From positions 1 to 47,212 of the forward strand of contig CAIXSK010000062.1 in assembly GCA_903922075.1 (NCBI GenBank): DNA of 47,212 bases, read 5' to 3'. The notes under the pieces were generated by a model. It ran no database searches. It worked only from the letters and a program-made list of their open reading frames with translations, and was not told where the DNA came from. The translations under genes were made by a program, and so were the position numbers. This document shows positions 17,901-27,284 of the stretch, in pieces. The first letter of the stretch is position 1, and every line of letters begins with the position of its first letter. Source of the stretch: an uncultured beta proteobacterium. Lineage in GTDB: Bacteria; Pseudomonadota; Gammaproteobacteria; Burkholderiales; Rhodocyclaceae.

Positions 17901-18105
17901 CGCCAATTCGCCAGACCTGTCACAGGCAATCCTGCACGCCATCATGGATGCGCTGGATGCGCATACGGCGATGAGCAGCCAGGCGCTGAATTCGCAGCGG
18001 ATTCAGGATGGGTTGAAGGATACTTTGTTAGGGCCGGCGCAGTTGTACGAAACCTTGCGTGCCCGGTCACAAGCGCTGTCCGCTGAAAAGTATTCGAGAA
18101 TGTAG
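14983..18105 (+). CDS. hsdR: Type I restriction endonuclease subunit HsdR
   Basis: 1040 aa; nuclease-like 'ATAELKSDFTQSVSDAVDQYR', helicase 'IQHSAGSGKTNSIAW', 'VIADEAHSSQTG', 'FTATPKQKTLELFG'. Confidence 0.95.
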   Translation: MPALHQEIHFEAAICTHLGQHGWLYAEGDAAHYDRQNALFLPDLLTWVETTQPEAWQALTKTHGAILRKVLAERVRKCLNEQGTLEVLRRGVEMVGLNKPLSLVQFKPALGLNPAIQAAYEANRLRVVRQVHHSLNNANEAVDLVLFVNGVAVATAELKSDFTQSVSDAVDQYRFDRHPQPKCGHVEPLLAFPGGALVHFAVSQSEVMMSTKLAGTSTVFLPFNRGNAGGAGNAPNPFGFATHYLWEEVWQRDSWLEILGRYLIGKRNDKKQLTGLIFPRYHQLDATRKLVADVLEQGPGERYLIQHSAGSGKTNSIAWSAHFLADLHDAAHQKVFDSVLVVSDRTVLDAQLQEAIFDFQRTTGVVATITDEHGSKSGQLGQALKDGKKIIVCTIQTFPFALEAVQKLAATEGKRFAVIADEAHSSQTGEAAAKLKQLLSAEELQELADGGEVDTETVLAAQMAAKASQEKNITYLAFTATPKQKTLELFGRKNADGLPEPFHVYSMRQAIEEGFILDVLKNYTTYKMAFKLAHNGEEYDEQQVEKSEALKGIMHWVRLHPYNISQKVQTVVEHFRENVQPLLNGQAKAMVVVSSRKEAVRWQKAISAYIAKQQYKLGVLVAFSGEINDPDSYPEPVSEHSKLLNSGLKGDIREAFKGPDYHLLLVANKFQTGFDQPLLCGMYVDKRLAGIQAVQTLSRLNRAHPGKDTTYILDFVNEPQDVLAAFKTYYETAELEANTDPHLVLDLRAKLDATGYYDGFEVDRVAEAETNPKATQAQLSAAIAPVADRLLKRYKAAQHDKAIAEANHDEKAAQAAKDIMAALTLFKGDMGAFNRLYAFLSQIFDYGNTDIEKRYLFFKRLIPLLDFGRERETVDLSKVTLTHHTLKNKGQQTLDLKQGEAQKLPPMTETGSGTLHDKEKAFLDEIIQKVNGLFEGELSDNDQLVYVNGVLKGKLLENETLVQQAANNTKEQFANSPDLSQAILHAIMDALDAHTAMSSQALNSQRIQDGLKDTLLGPAQLYETLRARSQALSAEKYSRM

Positions 18106-18132
18106 CTTGAGTCTGTAGGCTGATTCTGCCAA

Positions 18133-19227
18133 TTAACAAGCAATTGGTATCCCTGCCGACGATTCCGATAGGACCGTCTTCCATCTCAAAAGCTCGACGG
18201 TGAGGTGTGTATCGGTGAGCTCAAATGCCGACACCCTCACGTCGCCTGAGACGTCATCACGCTGTAGCCGCTCCAAGGAGCGCTTCAGCCGTCGGCGAAA
18301 CTCGCGGAGTTCGCAGACCACACCGCTCCACTTGAAAAGGTCTTCAATTTTCACTGGGTATGGCTTGGCGTGCGTGCTGTAGTAGCTCGCCAGCCACGCC
18401 GGCAGGCCTGAGTATTCGTGCAGCGCGGTGTTGCTGACCGTACTCCAGGCCTCTGGCCCAAAAAGCCTGGCCATGGAGTCCAGAACGCGAAAGGAAATGA
18501 GGTCGCTGCCCTTCAACAATCGCTCCGGCGTATCTCGGCCTTGGTAGCCGTCATCGAATAAGACATCCAATAAGCGCGGCATCGGGATGTCCACGCGTTT
18601 CACCCGGATGCGCAGGTGGGCGGCATTGAGCCGAATGAGACTGTCACGGATGGCCCTGTGCGTGTTGGCGCAGTAGGTCACATTTAGGTCCCGCGCCAGT
18701 TGCCAGAAGGTCACGCTAACCCACCGCAACTCCCCACCTGGACAGAGGGGCCGCTCGTCACGGTAGTAGTTCAGACAGGCAGCAAAAACACGTCGGTCGT
18801 AATCACCCAGAGGGTGCCCCGTCAGTGTCAGGGACGTATCGCCCTGTACGCTTATCTCGACGTTCATCAGCGGCTTGTCGGTCACCTCGGAAGCTCCGAA
18901 CAAAGATGAGCGCAGCAAGGTATTCGGGATTCCCACCGTCGCTTCCCGCCAAGTAGGCAGGTAAACATCGTCGCCGCGCCGAACTGCCCGACGCTGCCGG
19001 GCCTGCCGCATCTCAGTGACTGAAGCGTTGTCGGGTAGCACCAGGACGGGTTCCTCCTCGGCAGCCATCTGCCGTAGCTGACTGCGTGCAACCGATTCGA
19101 GCGTTGCGGCTGCTGCATAGCTAAGGTCCTGGGTAAATATGTCCGTTGCGGTTTCAGCAGCGCGTCGCGCTGCCGCAGCTTGTGCCTGAAGCTCAGCAAT
19201 CTGCTCAGCGCTGCGCCGCTTGGCCAT
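18133..19227 (-). CDS. TrfA-family plasmid replication initiator
   Basis: 364 aa; 'YLPTWREATVGIPNTLLRSSLFGAS...LTLTGHPLGDYDRRVFAACLNYYRDE...VTFWQLARDL' resembles TrfA-type initiators. Confidence 0.8.
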   Translation of the reverse strand: MAKRRSAEQIAELQAQAAAARRAAETATDIFTQDLSYAAAATLESVARSQLRQMAAEEEPVLVLPDNASVTEMRQARQRRAVRRGDDVYLPTWREATVGIPNTLLRSSLFGASEVTDKPLMNVEISVQGDTSLTLTGHPLGDYDRRVFAACLNYYRDERPLCPGGELRWVSVTFWQLARDLNVTYCANTHRAIRDSLIRLNAAHLRIRVKRVDIPMPRLLDVLFDDGYQGRDTPERLLKGSDLISFRVLDSMARLFGPEAWSTVSNTALHEYSGLPAWLASYYSTHAKPYPVKIEDLFKWSGVVCELREFRRRLKRSLERLQRDDVSGDVRVSAFELTDTHLTVELLRWKTVLSESSAGIPIAC

Positions 19228-19411
19228 GTCGGGCTCCTGATGCGCGTTCAACGTAGGCGGCCAAGAGACCGCGAAGAACGACCGATGCACAGAGGCCTTG
19301 CACCGCGCAAAGCGAGGCAAATTCGTTCTTCAGGTCATCCGGAACCCAGACTTTCATCTGGACCGAGCCGGCACGATGCCGGTCGCCAGGTTTTTCGATT
19401 TTGGTTTTCAT
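19205..19411 (-). CDS. Small ribbon-helix-helix-like protein, translationally overlapped with the TrfA-like gene
   Basis: MKTKIEKPGDRHRAGSVQMKVWVPDDLKNEFASLCAVQGLCASVVLRGLLAAYVE; RHH-like 'VQMKVWVPDDLKNEFASLC'. Confidence 0.65.
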   Translation of the reverse strand: MKTKIEKPGDRHRAGSVQMKVWVPDDLKNEFASLCAVQGLCASVVLRGLLAAYVERASGARHGQAAQR

Positions 19412-19509
19412 GTGTCTTCTCCACTGGGACCCAATGGGGCCCCACATGAATCGGTATAGCGCGCTGGAGAGGCATGACGAACGACAGAACTTACCCAGAA
19501 TGGGTTCAA

Positions 19510-19597
19510 CGCTGCCTGAAAACACGTTTTACTTGGCGTCGAAACACACGCTGCTTGTCGTGGCCCCACATTTCGCTTGGCCTCAAAACACGCCATG
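19510..19597. repeat. Candidate iteron cluster: four degenerate 22-bp direct repeats
   Basis: 22-mers at 19510, 19532, 19554 and 19576 share C at position 6, T at position 8 and CAC at positions 14-16; approximate consensus CTTGGCSTSRAAACACRYNNTG; located upstream of the rep-like genes. Confidence 0.45.
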
Positions 19598-20200
19598 GCG
19601 CCCCCGCCAACAAAATCTCCCCAGCCGGCAAGGCGTTTTCAGGGGTATCCACCCCCGTAATCCTTAATCCTTTAATCACCCACCCCCGCCAGCATCTCTC
19701 TGGGTGTGCGCCTCACAACGTCGCAAAGCAGCGTGAACGTCAGGACCTTGAACATGGGTTCAACGTCTTTCCGGTGAGCAACCCGCTTCTGGCAACCAGG
19801 TGGCTGGTCAGGTCGCTCGTCAGTGGGCAGCGCTTACTCTAACTGGCAAGGCTCATTGGTATGCCGTCAGACAACAGCCCTGGCAGCCCTCATGCAGCCT
19901 GTGGAATGCGATGCCAGTTCCCTCGACTGAGACCATCAGCCAAGTAGAACGTAGCCAACGCCGATGACGATAAATTCCATACCGCCAAGGTTGGCACGCA
20001 AACCACATACCCTGCGCAACGCGTCAGGAGCGATGCCGACATGAGTATCGTTGCGTCTCGCTTCACTGGAGCGTAGCAGGCTTAACCGATGGGTTCGCAG
20101 TAGCAACACCTCAATGCCTTGGTTAAGCCATGCCCGGAAAGGACATCTACTCGCATTGGCCCACCAGTTCCCCGCTTTTCATGGGTGATACGATTACTGC

Positions 20201-22540
20201 ATGCAAGATACCTTGACTGCCCTTCAAAACGAGAACGCTCGCCTGATTGCCTTGCTCGAGGAACATGGTATCGAATGGCGCTTGCCTCAACCTCCAACAG
20301 CCACTGTGCCAGTCATTGAACCGGTTCTGCTGTCGACAGCAGAAAAAGTAGCGCTTTTCCGTGCTCTGTTTCGAGGCAGGACCGATGTTTATCCCGTTCG
20401 CTGGGAAAGCAAAACGACAGGAAAGGCGGGTTACTCGCCTGCCTGCGCCAATGAGTGGCGCTCAGGTATCTGCATCAAGCCGCGCGGAAAGTGTTCGGAC
20501 TGCGGGCAGCGGCTCTTGCTGCCGCTCACCGATTCGGTCCTTTATGACCATTTGGCCGGCGAACATACGGTCGGTGTCTATCCCTTGCTTGAAGACGATA
20601 CTTGCCACTTCCTGGCTGTCGATTTTGACAAGCAGGATTGGCGGGAGGATGCGCAGGCGTTTGCGCAGTCATGTCGAGCGCTTGGGGTGCCTGCTGCCTT
20701 GGAGATTTCCCGCTCCGGCAATGGTGCTCATGCCTGGATGTTTTTCGAGCACAAGGTCGATGCCAGGGATGCCAGGCGTCTGGGGAGTGCGCTCATCAGC
20801 CATACCTGTGCGCGTACCAAGCAATTACAACTGGAATCCTACGACCGTCTGTTTCCCAACCAGGACACCATGCCCAGGGGCGGTTTCGGCAACCTGATTG
20901 CGTTGCCGCTCCAGAAGCATGCCCGGGAAAAAGGAGGCAGTGTTTTCGTGGATGACGACCTTCAGGTTTACGCAGACCAATGGGCCTTCTTGGCATCGGT
21001 GAAGCGGATGAAGGTCGCAGATATGGAAGCAGTTATTTTCCAGGCCACGGGGAGTTCTCACCCCCTCGATGTGACGTTTATCGAGGAAGAAGATAACGAA
21101 ACACCGTGGAGGCGACCGCCGGCGGCGAGCAAAAAATTGGCTGGCATCATGCCCAAGCAGCTGCGTATAACGCTCGCCAATCAGCTCTACTTCGAGAAAG
21201 AGGCCATGCCACAAATCCTGGCCAACCGCCTCATTCGCTTGGCGGCCTTCCAGAATCCTGAGTTCTATAAGGCCCAGGCGATGCGTTTTCCGGTATGGGA
21301 TACACCTCGGGTCATCGGCTGCGCGGAGAACTATCCTCAGCATATCGCCTTGCCCCGTGGCTGCCTGGATGCCGTGCTCGAACTTTTGTCAGCGAACAGC
21401 ATCGAGCCAATCCTCGTTGACGAGCGTTTTTCGGGGGAGCCAATCGAAGCGCATTTTGAGGGATTGCTGCGTATCGACCAGGAAGCGGCTGTATCCGCCA
21501 TGATGCACCAGGAGGTTGGTGTCCTATGCGCGCCAACGGCCTTTGGCAAGACAGTAACGGCAGCGGCCATGATTGCCAGGCGAGGCATCAATACCCTTAT
21601 CCTGGTTCATCGGACCGAGTTATTGAAACAGTGGCAGGAACGGCTGAAAGCCCTTCTGGGCCTTGGCAAGGAAACGCTAGGTACCGTCGGGGGCGGCAAG
21701 TCGAAGGCCACTGGAAAAATCGACATTGCCGTCATGCAATCTCTCTCACGCAAGGGTGAGGTTAATCCCATTGTCGAGAACTACGGGCAAATCATTGTCG
21801 ATGAGTGTCACCATATCGGTGCTATTTCGTTTGATGCGCTATTGAGGCGGGCCAGGGCCAAGTACGTCCTTGGCCTGACCGCAACGCCAATACGCCGTGA
21901 TGGACAACATCCCATCATCTTCATGCAATGCGGACCGGTCCGGTACAAGGCGGAGCGACCGGCGACGGCGCCGCATCGACTGGAAGTGCATCCCCGGAAT
22001 CGTTTTCAGGGAATTGAGTTGCCGCCTGAGGCAGCCATTCAAGACGTGTTCCGGTACTTGGCAGCAGATACCAAGAGGACACGGGAAATTGCCCAGGAGG
22101 TCATCGACAACTTCAGGGCTGGCAGGAAAATTCTTGTGCTCACCGAGCGCACTGACCACCTCGATGAGCTGGAAAAAGCGCTTCTGCCAGAGATTCCCCA
22201 GCTTTTTCTGCTGCACGGCCGAATGTCGCGCAAGCAGCGTAACGCCATCACCGTGGATTTGGATGCCTTGCCACCTGATGTGCCCCGCGTACTTCTTGCC
22301 ACAGGTAAATTGGTGGGGGAGGGGTTTGACCACCCAGCCCTGGACACCTTGATACTCGCTATGCCCGTTTCCTGGAAAGGAACCTTGCAGCAATACGCGG
22401 GGCGCCTGCACCGCGAGCACAGCACGAAGTCGGACGTACGTGTCATCGATTTTGTGGACGCCAGCCACCCTGCGCTCAATCGGATGTGGGAGAAACGGCT
22501 CCGTGGCTACCGGGCGATGGGGTACGGCGTGGTTACCTAA
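20201..22540 (+). CDS. TOTE-type archaeo-eukaryotic primase fused to SF2 helicase
   Basis: 779 aa; 'CHFLAVDFDKQDW', 'ISRSGNGAHAWMFF', 'MPRGGFGNLIALPLQ' (AEP/TOTE); 'LCAPTAFGKTVTAA', 'IIVDECHHI', 'LGLTATPIRRDG' (helicase). Confidence 0.85.
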   Translation: MQDTLTALQNENARLIALLEEHGIEWRLPQPPTATVPVIEPVLLSTAEKVALFRALFRGRTDVYPVRWESKTTGKAGYSPACANEWRSGICIKPRGKCSDCGQRLLLPLTDSVLYDHLAGEHTVGVYPLLEDDTCHFLAVDFDKQDWREDAQAFAQSCRALGVPAALEISRSGNGAHAWMFFEHKVDARDARRLGSALISHTCARTKQLQLESYDRLFPNQDTMPRGGFGNLIALPLQKHAREKGGSVFVDDDLQVYADQWAFLASVKRMKVADMEAVIFQATGSSHPLDVTFIEEEDNETPWRRPPAASKKLAGIMPKQLRITLANQLYFEKEAMPQILANRLIRLAAFQNPEFYKAQAMRFPVWDTPRVIGCAENYPQHIALPRGCLDAVLELLSANSIEPILVDERFSGEPIEAHFEGLLRIDQEAAVSAMMHQEVGVLCAPTAFGKTVTAAAMIARRGINTLILVHRTELLKQWQERLKALLGLGKETLGTVGGGKSKATGKIDIAVMQSLSRKGEVNPIVENYGQIIVDECHHIGAISFDALLRRARAKYVLGLTATPIRRDGQHPIIFMQCGPVRYKAERPATAPHRLEVHPRNRFQGIELPPEAAIQDVFRYLAADTKRTREIAQEVIDNFRAGRKILVLTERTDHLDELEKALLPEIPQLFLLHGRMSRKQRNAITVDLDALPPDVPRVLLATGKLVGEGFDHPALDTLILAMPVSWKGTLQQYAGRLHREHSTKSDVRVIDFVDASHPALNRMWEKRLRGYRAMGYGVVT

Positions 22541-22714
22541 CTACAAAGAGCGCCAGCGTTGCTACATTCCAATGATGAACGCCCATCCTCCGGGGTTAGA
22601 GCCCAACCATCTTCATAAGCGCATCTAACGCGCCGGGCATCGGGGAGAGCGGTTTATGTTGTTCTTCCCATTATGACGAATGCCAAGATGTTTTCGACCT
22701 TAATTGCACCAATG

Positions 22715-23935
22715 CTAACTCTGGCTGAACATGCCATTGAGAAGGAGGGGAACCCCTGAAAACACCTCGCTCTCAGCGATGCTTTTCATCGCCTCCGGCC
22801 AGCAAATCCGTTCTTGCTCAAGCCGGATGTTGTTATTCCACCTACCGGTGCGTAGTCCTTCAAAAGCATCCCGCTCAGTTGGCGTCAGTAGGGGGAGTTC
22901 AGTTTCAGAAGACGGGATGCTCTCTTCAACCCATAAGTCCTGGTAGGCCAGCAATGTAGCCGAATCCATCATGACCGACAGAAGATTGGGGAAGTAGCTT
23001 CGTGCTCGATTGAGGATGGCAAATCCGTGTGTGTCGATGTCACCCCAGTAAAGCATGGAACAATCCTGTAACCAGGTTAAGCCCGACAGCAGGCTCACCG
23101 CGTTACCAAGGCGCATGAACGCTACCGTGTCTGGAATGTCCGCTAGGGCCAACCCGGTTTCCAGGTTTTCAACAATGATGACGCGCTTGGGGGTGATGGC
23201 TAGCTCGCTTAACTCTGTCACAGGGGCTTCAATATCTCTCAGACCACCGAGCATGCTACGCAACTTCGGGCAAAGAATTCGGGCGCGTATTCTGGGCACG
23301 GGCCGTTTCAAACCACATATTGAGTAGAAGTCGGCCACATCATCGATGGCGCGAATACTTCTCAGCAGGTCGGTCACAACGCCAGCCCTCTTTTCAAGCC
23401 ATTTGGTATCAAGGCCGGCAACTGGCAGTTGTCGGGGAGCCAAGCCCGAGGAGGGATTTTTCTCCAACCAGTCGAGCATAGAAAACAGACGTGTGAAATC
23501 AGTATCGGCGTAATCGGCCAAAACACCGAAATGTCGTCCCAGGACAGTGTGGGCTGCCAGCTGTGGCCAGCGGTCTACAAAACGCTGGTAACGCTCAGCG
23601 GCTGTTCTCCAGCGCTTACCTTGACCAATGAATGATGCAACGTCACTGGGTGCGGCGATTTCCAAACTGGCCGGCAAATTTTGAGTACCCAAGCGGGACC
23701 ATTGTCGAGATACCCAAGTCAGCTTGGCTGGGCCGTGCCAGTCGCTCCAGGCTTCAACCCAATGCCTGACTCCGCCAATATCCTGAGTGGCATCGGTTTC
23801 TGTTGGGATGCCGAGATTGACGGTTATCGGCCATTGGCCTTCTCCTAACAACCAAGCTTTGTGCTGGTTGGTGTATCGGCGGGTAAGCCATTCGATGACA
23901 TCTTTAGGCAGCAGCAGCTTCTTGGCCATTGCCAT
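22715..23935 (-). CDS. jetD: Wadjet nuclease subunit JetD (DUF3322/DUF2220, Toprim-like)
   Basis: 406 aa; 'VIIVENLETGLALADIPDTVAFMRLGNAV', 'MLYWGDIDTHGFAILNRARSYFP'; encoded directly after the SMC-like gene. Confidence 0.9.
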   Translation of the reverse strand: MAMAKKLLLPKDVIEWLTRRYTNQHKAWLLGEGQWPITVNLGIPTETDATQDIGGVRHWVEAWSDWHGPAKLTWVSRQWSRLGTQNLPASLEIAAPSDVASFIGQGKRWRTAAERYQRFVDRWPQLAAHTVLGRHFGVLADYADTDFTRLFSMLDWLEKNPSSGLAPRQLPVAGLDTKWLEKRAGVVTDLLRSIRAIDDVADFYSICGLKRPVPRIRARILCPKLRSMLGGLRDIEAPVTELSELAITPKRVIIVENLETGLALADIPDTVAFMRLGNAVSLLSGLTWLQDCSMLYWGDIDTHGFAILNRARSYFPNLLSVMMDSATLLAYQDLWVEESIPSSETELPLLTPTERDAFEGLRTGRWNNNIRLEQERICWPEAMKSIAESEVFSGVPLLLNGMFSQS

Positions 23936-26900
23936 CCTCCGGTTTCAACTTCAGGCGTTGGCTTTCTTCATCGTATTCAATCGGGATTGCAGCCGAGTAT
24001 TTCCGGTTCTTGATATGAATAAAGCAGGCACCGCCGATAAAGGGCTCGAGGGTCATCACCGATTTCAGCGGGGTGGCGACAATCATCTGGAAGCCGAAGG
24101 TCTTGAATATGTTCATCGCCATGGCGGTGAATTCGGCATCGGCTTTATCAAAGGCCTCATCCAGAACGACGGTTGAGAAGGTCGGCAATTCACGACCATG
24201 ACTGCCTAGTTGATAGCGCAGTGCTGCTGCCAGGCACGTCGCGGCCAATTTCTGGCGCTGGCCTCCTGACTTGCCTGCTCCACTGCGGTAGACCTCAATC
24301 TCGAGGCCGGAGGCATCAAGTTCTCGGGCAACAAATTCCACATGCTGTCGTACGTCGAGGACCAAAGCACGCCAGTTACGGTCGGCCGTTTCTTGGCTCG
24401 ATAGTTTCTTGACCAATTCATTGAGTACCGAGAAGCGAGACTCTGCCGCTTCCTTGTCCTGGCTAAAGGAGTGGCTCAGCGCATCCTTCAGGCTTTGTTT
24501 GAAGTCGAGAACATCTTTCAACATCCGGTCGTGTGTATCAATAACCAAATGGGTGCCGGGCCCGAATGGTGCGGTTTCCAGGCTTTCATTGACCACATCC
24601 ATACGGTCGCGGATGGCCTTTCGCTCCTGGTCGAGTTGGGTGGACAGGCGAGTCAGGTTTTGGTCGCTCTGCTCTTGCAATAGGCGCAGGAAGCGTTCCT
24701 CGAACTCTGGAAGCCCATCTTGTTCAAGGCGCCGCAGCTTGGCGAAGAAATCATCGGCACTGGCCATGGTGGGGTCGAGGCCGCCAGCCTCGGCTGGCCA
24801 GGTGGAAACAAACCGCTGGAAGCGCTCCTCAATAGCTCGGACATGGTTGTTAATTTGCTGGCCTAGGCCTTGGAGCTCTTTATTGATGCCTCTCACGACT
24901 TGCAGTGCGGCATTGGTCAAGTTTGTCAGGGTCAATGTGCTACTGGCTTCACCAAAGCGCTGATTGAGCGCTTCCATTTGTTGTGGGGCGATTGAGAATG
25001 CCAGAAGCTCAAACCGCAATGCGCCCATACTGATTTTGAGCTTTTCAAGCTCCGAACCTTTCGCAAGGAGGTTTGCTGCGTACGCATTTTGTTTGCGCTG
25101 CTCTGCGTCGTGTAGCTCAGCTTGCTTTTTGATTTGCTCGTCCAACGTAGCTAAGTCGGGATGTGCTTCGAGTTCCGTCCTGAGTTGTTCTTGCAGACTG
25201 GTGATGCGAGTCAGCATCGAGGCAACGTCCACCTCGCTCCATTGAAGATTGGCTAGGGTCTGACAGTGCAATAGCCGCTGCTCAGTCATTTCGCTGCGCG
25301 TTTGATGTGCTTCCAGCTCTTTGCGAAGCTTTTCGTGCTCAGTGGCCAATTCCAGGGCGCGACGTTCGTATAGCGTTCGTTTTGCCTTGTTGTCGAAACC
25401 CAGCACCCACTGGGTTTGGTCATCAATGCGGCGCCGGTCATCTTTCTCGTGGCGAATTGTGTTGTGCTTGACCTGTCCTTCTTTGGTGACGGCGCGTGTC
25501 GCATTGCGAAAAGCCTGAAGGCTGTCGACACACTCGTAGTTGAAGTGGGCTTTCAGCTCTTCACGCAGCCACTCCGTAAGTGGCCCGCGGGCAAATTTCA
25601 GTTTGCTGACGATTGAGTTCGCTCCAACCGTGCGCATCTCCGTGCTGCGTTCAATCACCCGCAAGTAAGTCAGTCGTTCCCCAATGTTTTGCTCATTGAG
25701 ATAAGCCGCGACAGCAGCGTAGTGCTTGTCCGGAACCAAGAGAGAGCGTGCAAATCCGCCGAGCACACGTTCAATAGCGCCTTGCCACTCATGCTCCTCC
25801 TCCTTCACCTCAATGAGTTCGCCCGCATAGGGCAGTTTTTCCTCGGGAATCTCCAAGGTTTTTGCCATGTGCTCCCGGATGCCCAGAAGGCGGGATGGGA
25901 TATTGGATGGATGCTTCTCCATCGCCGCAATTTCCTGGCGCGTCTCAGTAAAGTTACGTTCGCAAGTTTTGAGTTGGTCTCGCAGTTCAACGGTTTTCTC
26001 GAGCTGCTCTGCTCGCCTCTCCTTGGCGCCCAAAAGCTCTCGGCGAGCCTCATCGGCTCGTTCCGTGAATTCAGTGGCAGTGCTGGGATAGGGCCAACCG
26101 ATACCCTGGCAAGCGGTTTCCGCTTGGCTACGTTTACCGATGCGTGCATCGCGTTGCGACTCTGCTTCCTTGACGTCGCGACTTAATTGCTCGATGCGGC
26201 TACCGCCTGAATCAAGGCGCTTCTGTTGCAATCCCTGAAGGGTCTCAAATGCATTGCGTGTTGCACTCTCTTGCTCTTTTGCCTGGGCTTGCAGCCCCGC
26301 GATAGCCACTTCCTGCTCATGGATAGCAGTCGTCAAAAGGCGCTTTTTTTCTCGTTCTGAATAGGCATCGATGGCCAATGAGAGAGCTTCTAGCTCAGTT
26401 CTGGAGCGTTGGGTCGCTTCGAGCAGGAAGGATTCCGCTTGGGCGGGCTTGAGGGTTTCAATCTGCCGACGCGCTTCGACAACGGCTTTGTGCGCTTCAT
26501 TGAGTTCCTGGAACTGTGACACCAGGTTGTCGGCCAACTCGAACGTCTCGGGTGCGTCGAGCATGAAATCACGGAGGAAGGTATTGAGGTCTCCCAGATT
26601 CTTGGCGGATTGAGTCTTGTGCAGCAGGCGGAGCGCACGCTCGTTATCAATGTCGAGGAGTTGCCGAAAGCGTTCCTGATAGCTGCTGAATTCCTCCTTG
26701 ACCGTGGCATCAGGTAGGTCGAATTTGAAACGGCGTACCTCGAAATTGTGGTCCGCGAAAAACTGTAGTTCCCGAACGTCGAATGGGCGCTGGAGTATCA
26801 AATAGCGCTTGTGCACATCACCGAGTGAGCTACTCTTGCCGCGAATCCAAAAAACCTGGGCGAGAACAACGACACGCCCCGTTCCGTCGCGATAGGTCTC

Positions 26901-27284
26901 GGCAATGGCTGACCAAGTGGTTTCCGGCCGCAGATATTGGGAGACGTATTCACCCGCATCCCCTGTTTGCTGGGACCACGCCCCGCGGACATAGGTGATG
27001 AGGTTTCGGTCTTTGCCGTGGCGCTCGTCCTGACGAGCTGCTACGTTGAAGTCCACCCATTTGGGTGGGGTCAAAATGGCCGAATGGGCATCCAAAGCCG
27101 TCGACTTTCCGGAACCAGACGGGCCGAGAAATGCATAACCGCTGCGGGGAATCGAGAAATCGACGATGCCGTTAAAAGTGCCCCAGTTGAATAATTGGAT
27201 GTGGGTGAGGCGAAACTGGTTGATGTCAGCCGAGCCCTCTGCAAAGAAATTCAAGGTGCTCTGCGGGTTTCTATTCATGCTCAT
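23904..27284 (-). CDS. jetC: Wadjet SMC-like ATPase JetC
   Basis: Walker A 'FLGPSGSGKSTALDAHSAIL', long coiled coil, ABC signature-like 'KSGGQRQKLAATCLAAAL', Walker B 'STVVLDEAFDKADAEF'; start at 27284 or 27278 preferred over 27332. Confidence 0.92.
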   Translation of the reverse strand: MSMNRNPQSTLNFFAEGSADINQFRLTHIQLFNWGTFNGIVDFSIPRSGYAFLGPSGSGKSTALDAHSAILTPPKWVDFNVAARQDERHGKDRNLITYVRGAWSQQTGDAGEYVSQYLRPETTWSAIAETYRDGTGRVVVLAQVFWIRGKSSSLGDVHKRYLILQRPFDVRELQFFADHNFEVRRFKFDLPDATVKEEFSSYQERFRQLLDIDNERALRLLHKTQSAKNLGDLNTFLRDFMLDAPETFELADNLVSQFQELNEAHKAVVEARRQIETLKPAQAESFLLEATQRSRTELEALSLAIDAYSEREKKRLLTTAIHEQEVAIAGLQAQAKEQESATRNAFETLQGLQQKRLDSGGSRIEQLSRDVKEAESQRDARIGKRSQAETACQGIGWPYPSTATEFTERADEARRELLGAKERRAEQLEKTVELRDQLKTCERNFTETRQEIAAMEKHPSNIPSRLLGIREHMAKTLEIPEEKLPYAGELIEVKEEEHEWQGAIERVLGGFARSLLVPDKHYAAVAAYLNEQNIGERLTYLRVIERSTEMRTVGANSIVSKLKFARGPLTEWLREELKAHFNYECVDSLQAFRNATRAVTKEGQVKHNTIRHEKDDRRRIDDQTQWVLGFDNKAKRTLYERRALELATEHEKLRKELEAHQTRSEMTEQRLLHCQTLANLQWSEVDVASMLTRITSLQEQLRTELEAHPDLATLDEQIKKQAELHDAEQRKQNAYAANLLAKGSELEKLKISMGALRFELLAFSIAPQQMEALNQRFGEASSTLTLTNLTNAALQVVRGINKELQGLGQQINNHVRAIEERFQRFVSTWPAEAGGLDPTMASADDFFAKLRRLEQDGLPEFEERFLRLLQEQSDQNLTRLSTQLDQERKAIRDRMDVVNESLETAPFGPGTHLVIDTHDRMLKDVLDFKQSLKDALSHSFSQDKEAAESRFSVLNELVKKLSSQETADRNWRALVLDVRQHVEFVARELDASGLEIEVYRSGAGKSGGQRQKLAATCLAAALRYQLGSHGRELPTFSTVVLDEAFDKADAEFTAMAMNIFKTFGFQMIVATPLKSVMTLEPFIGGACFIHIKNRKYSAAIPIEYDEESQRLKLKPEDGNGQEAAAA

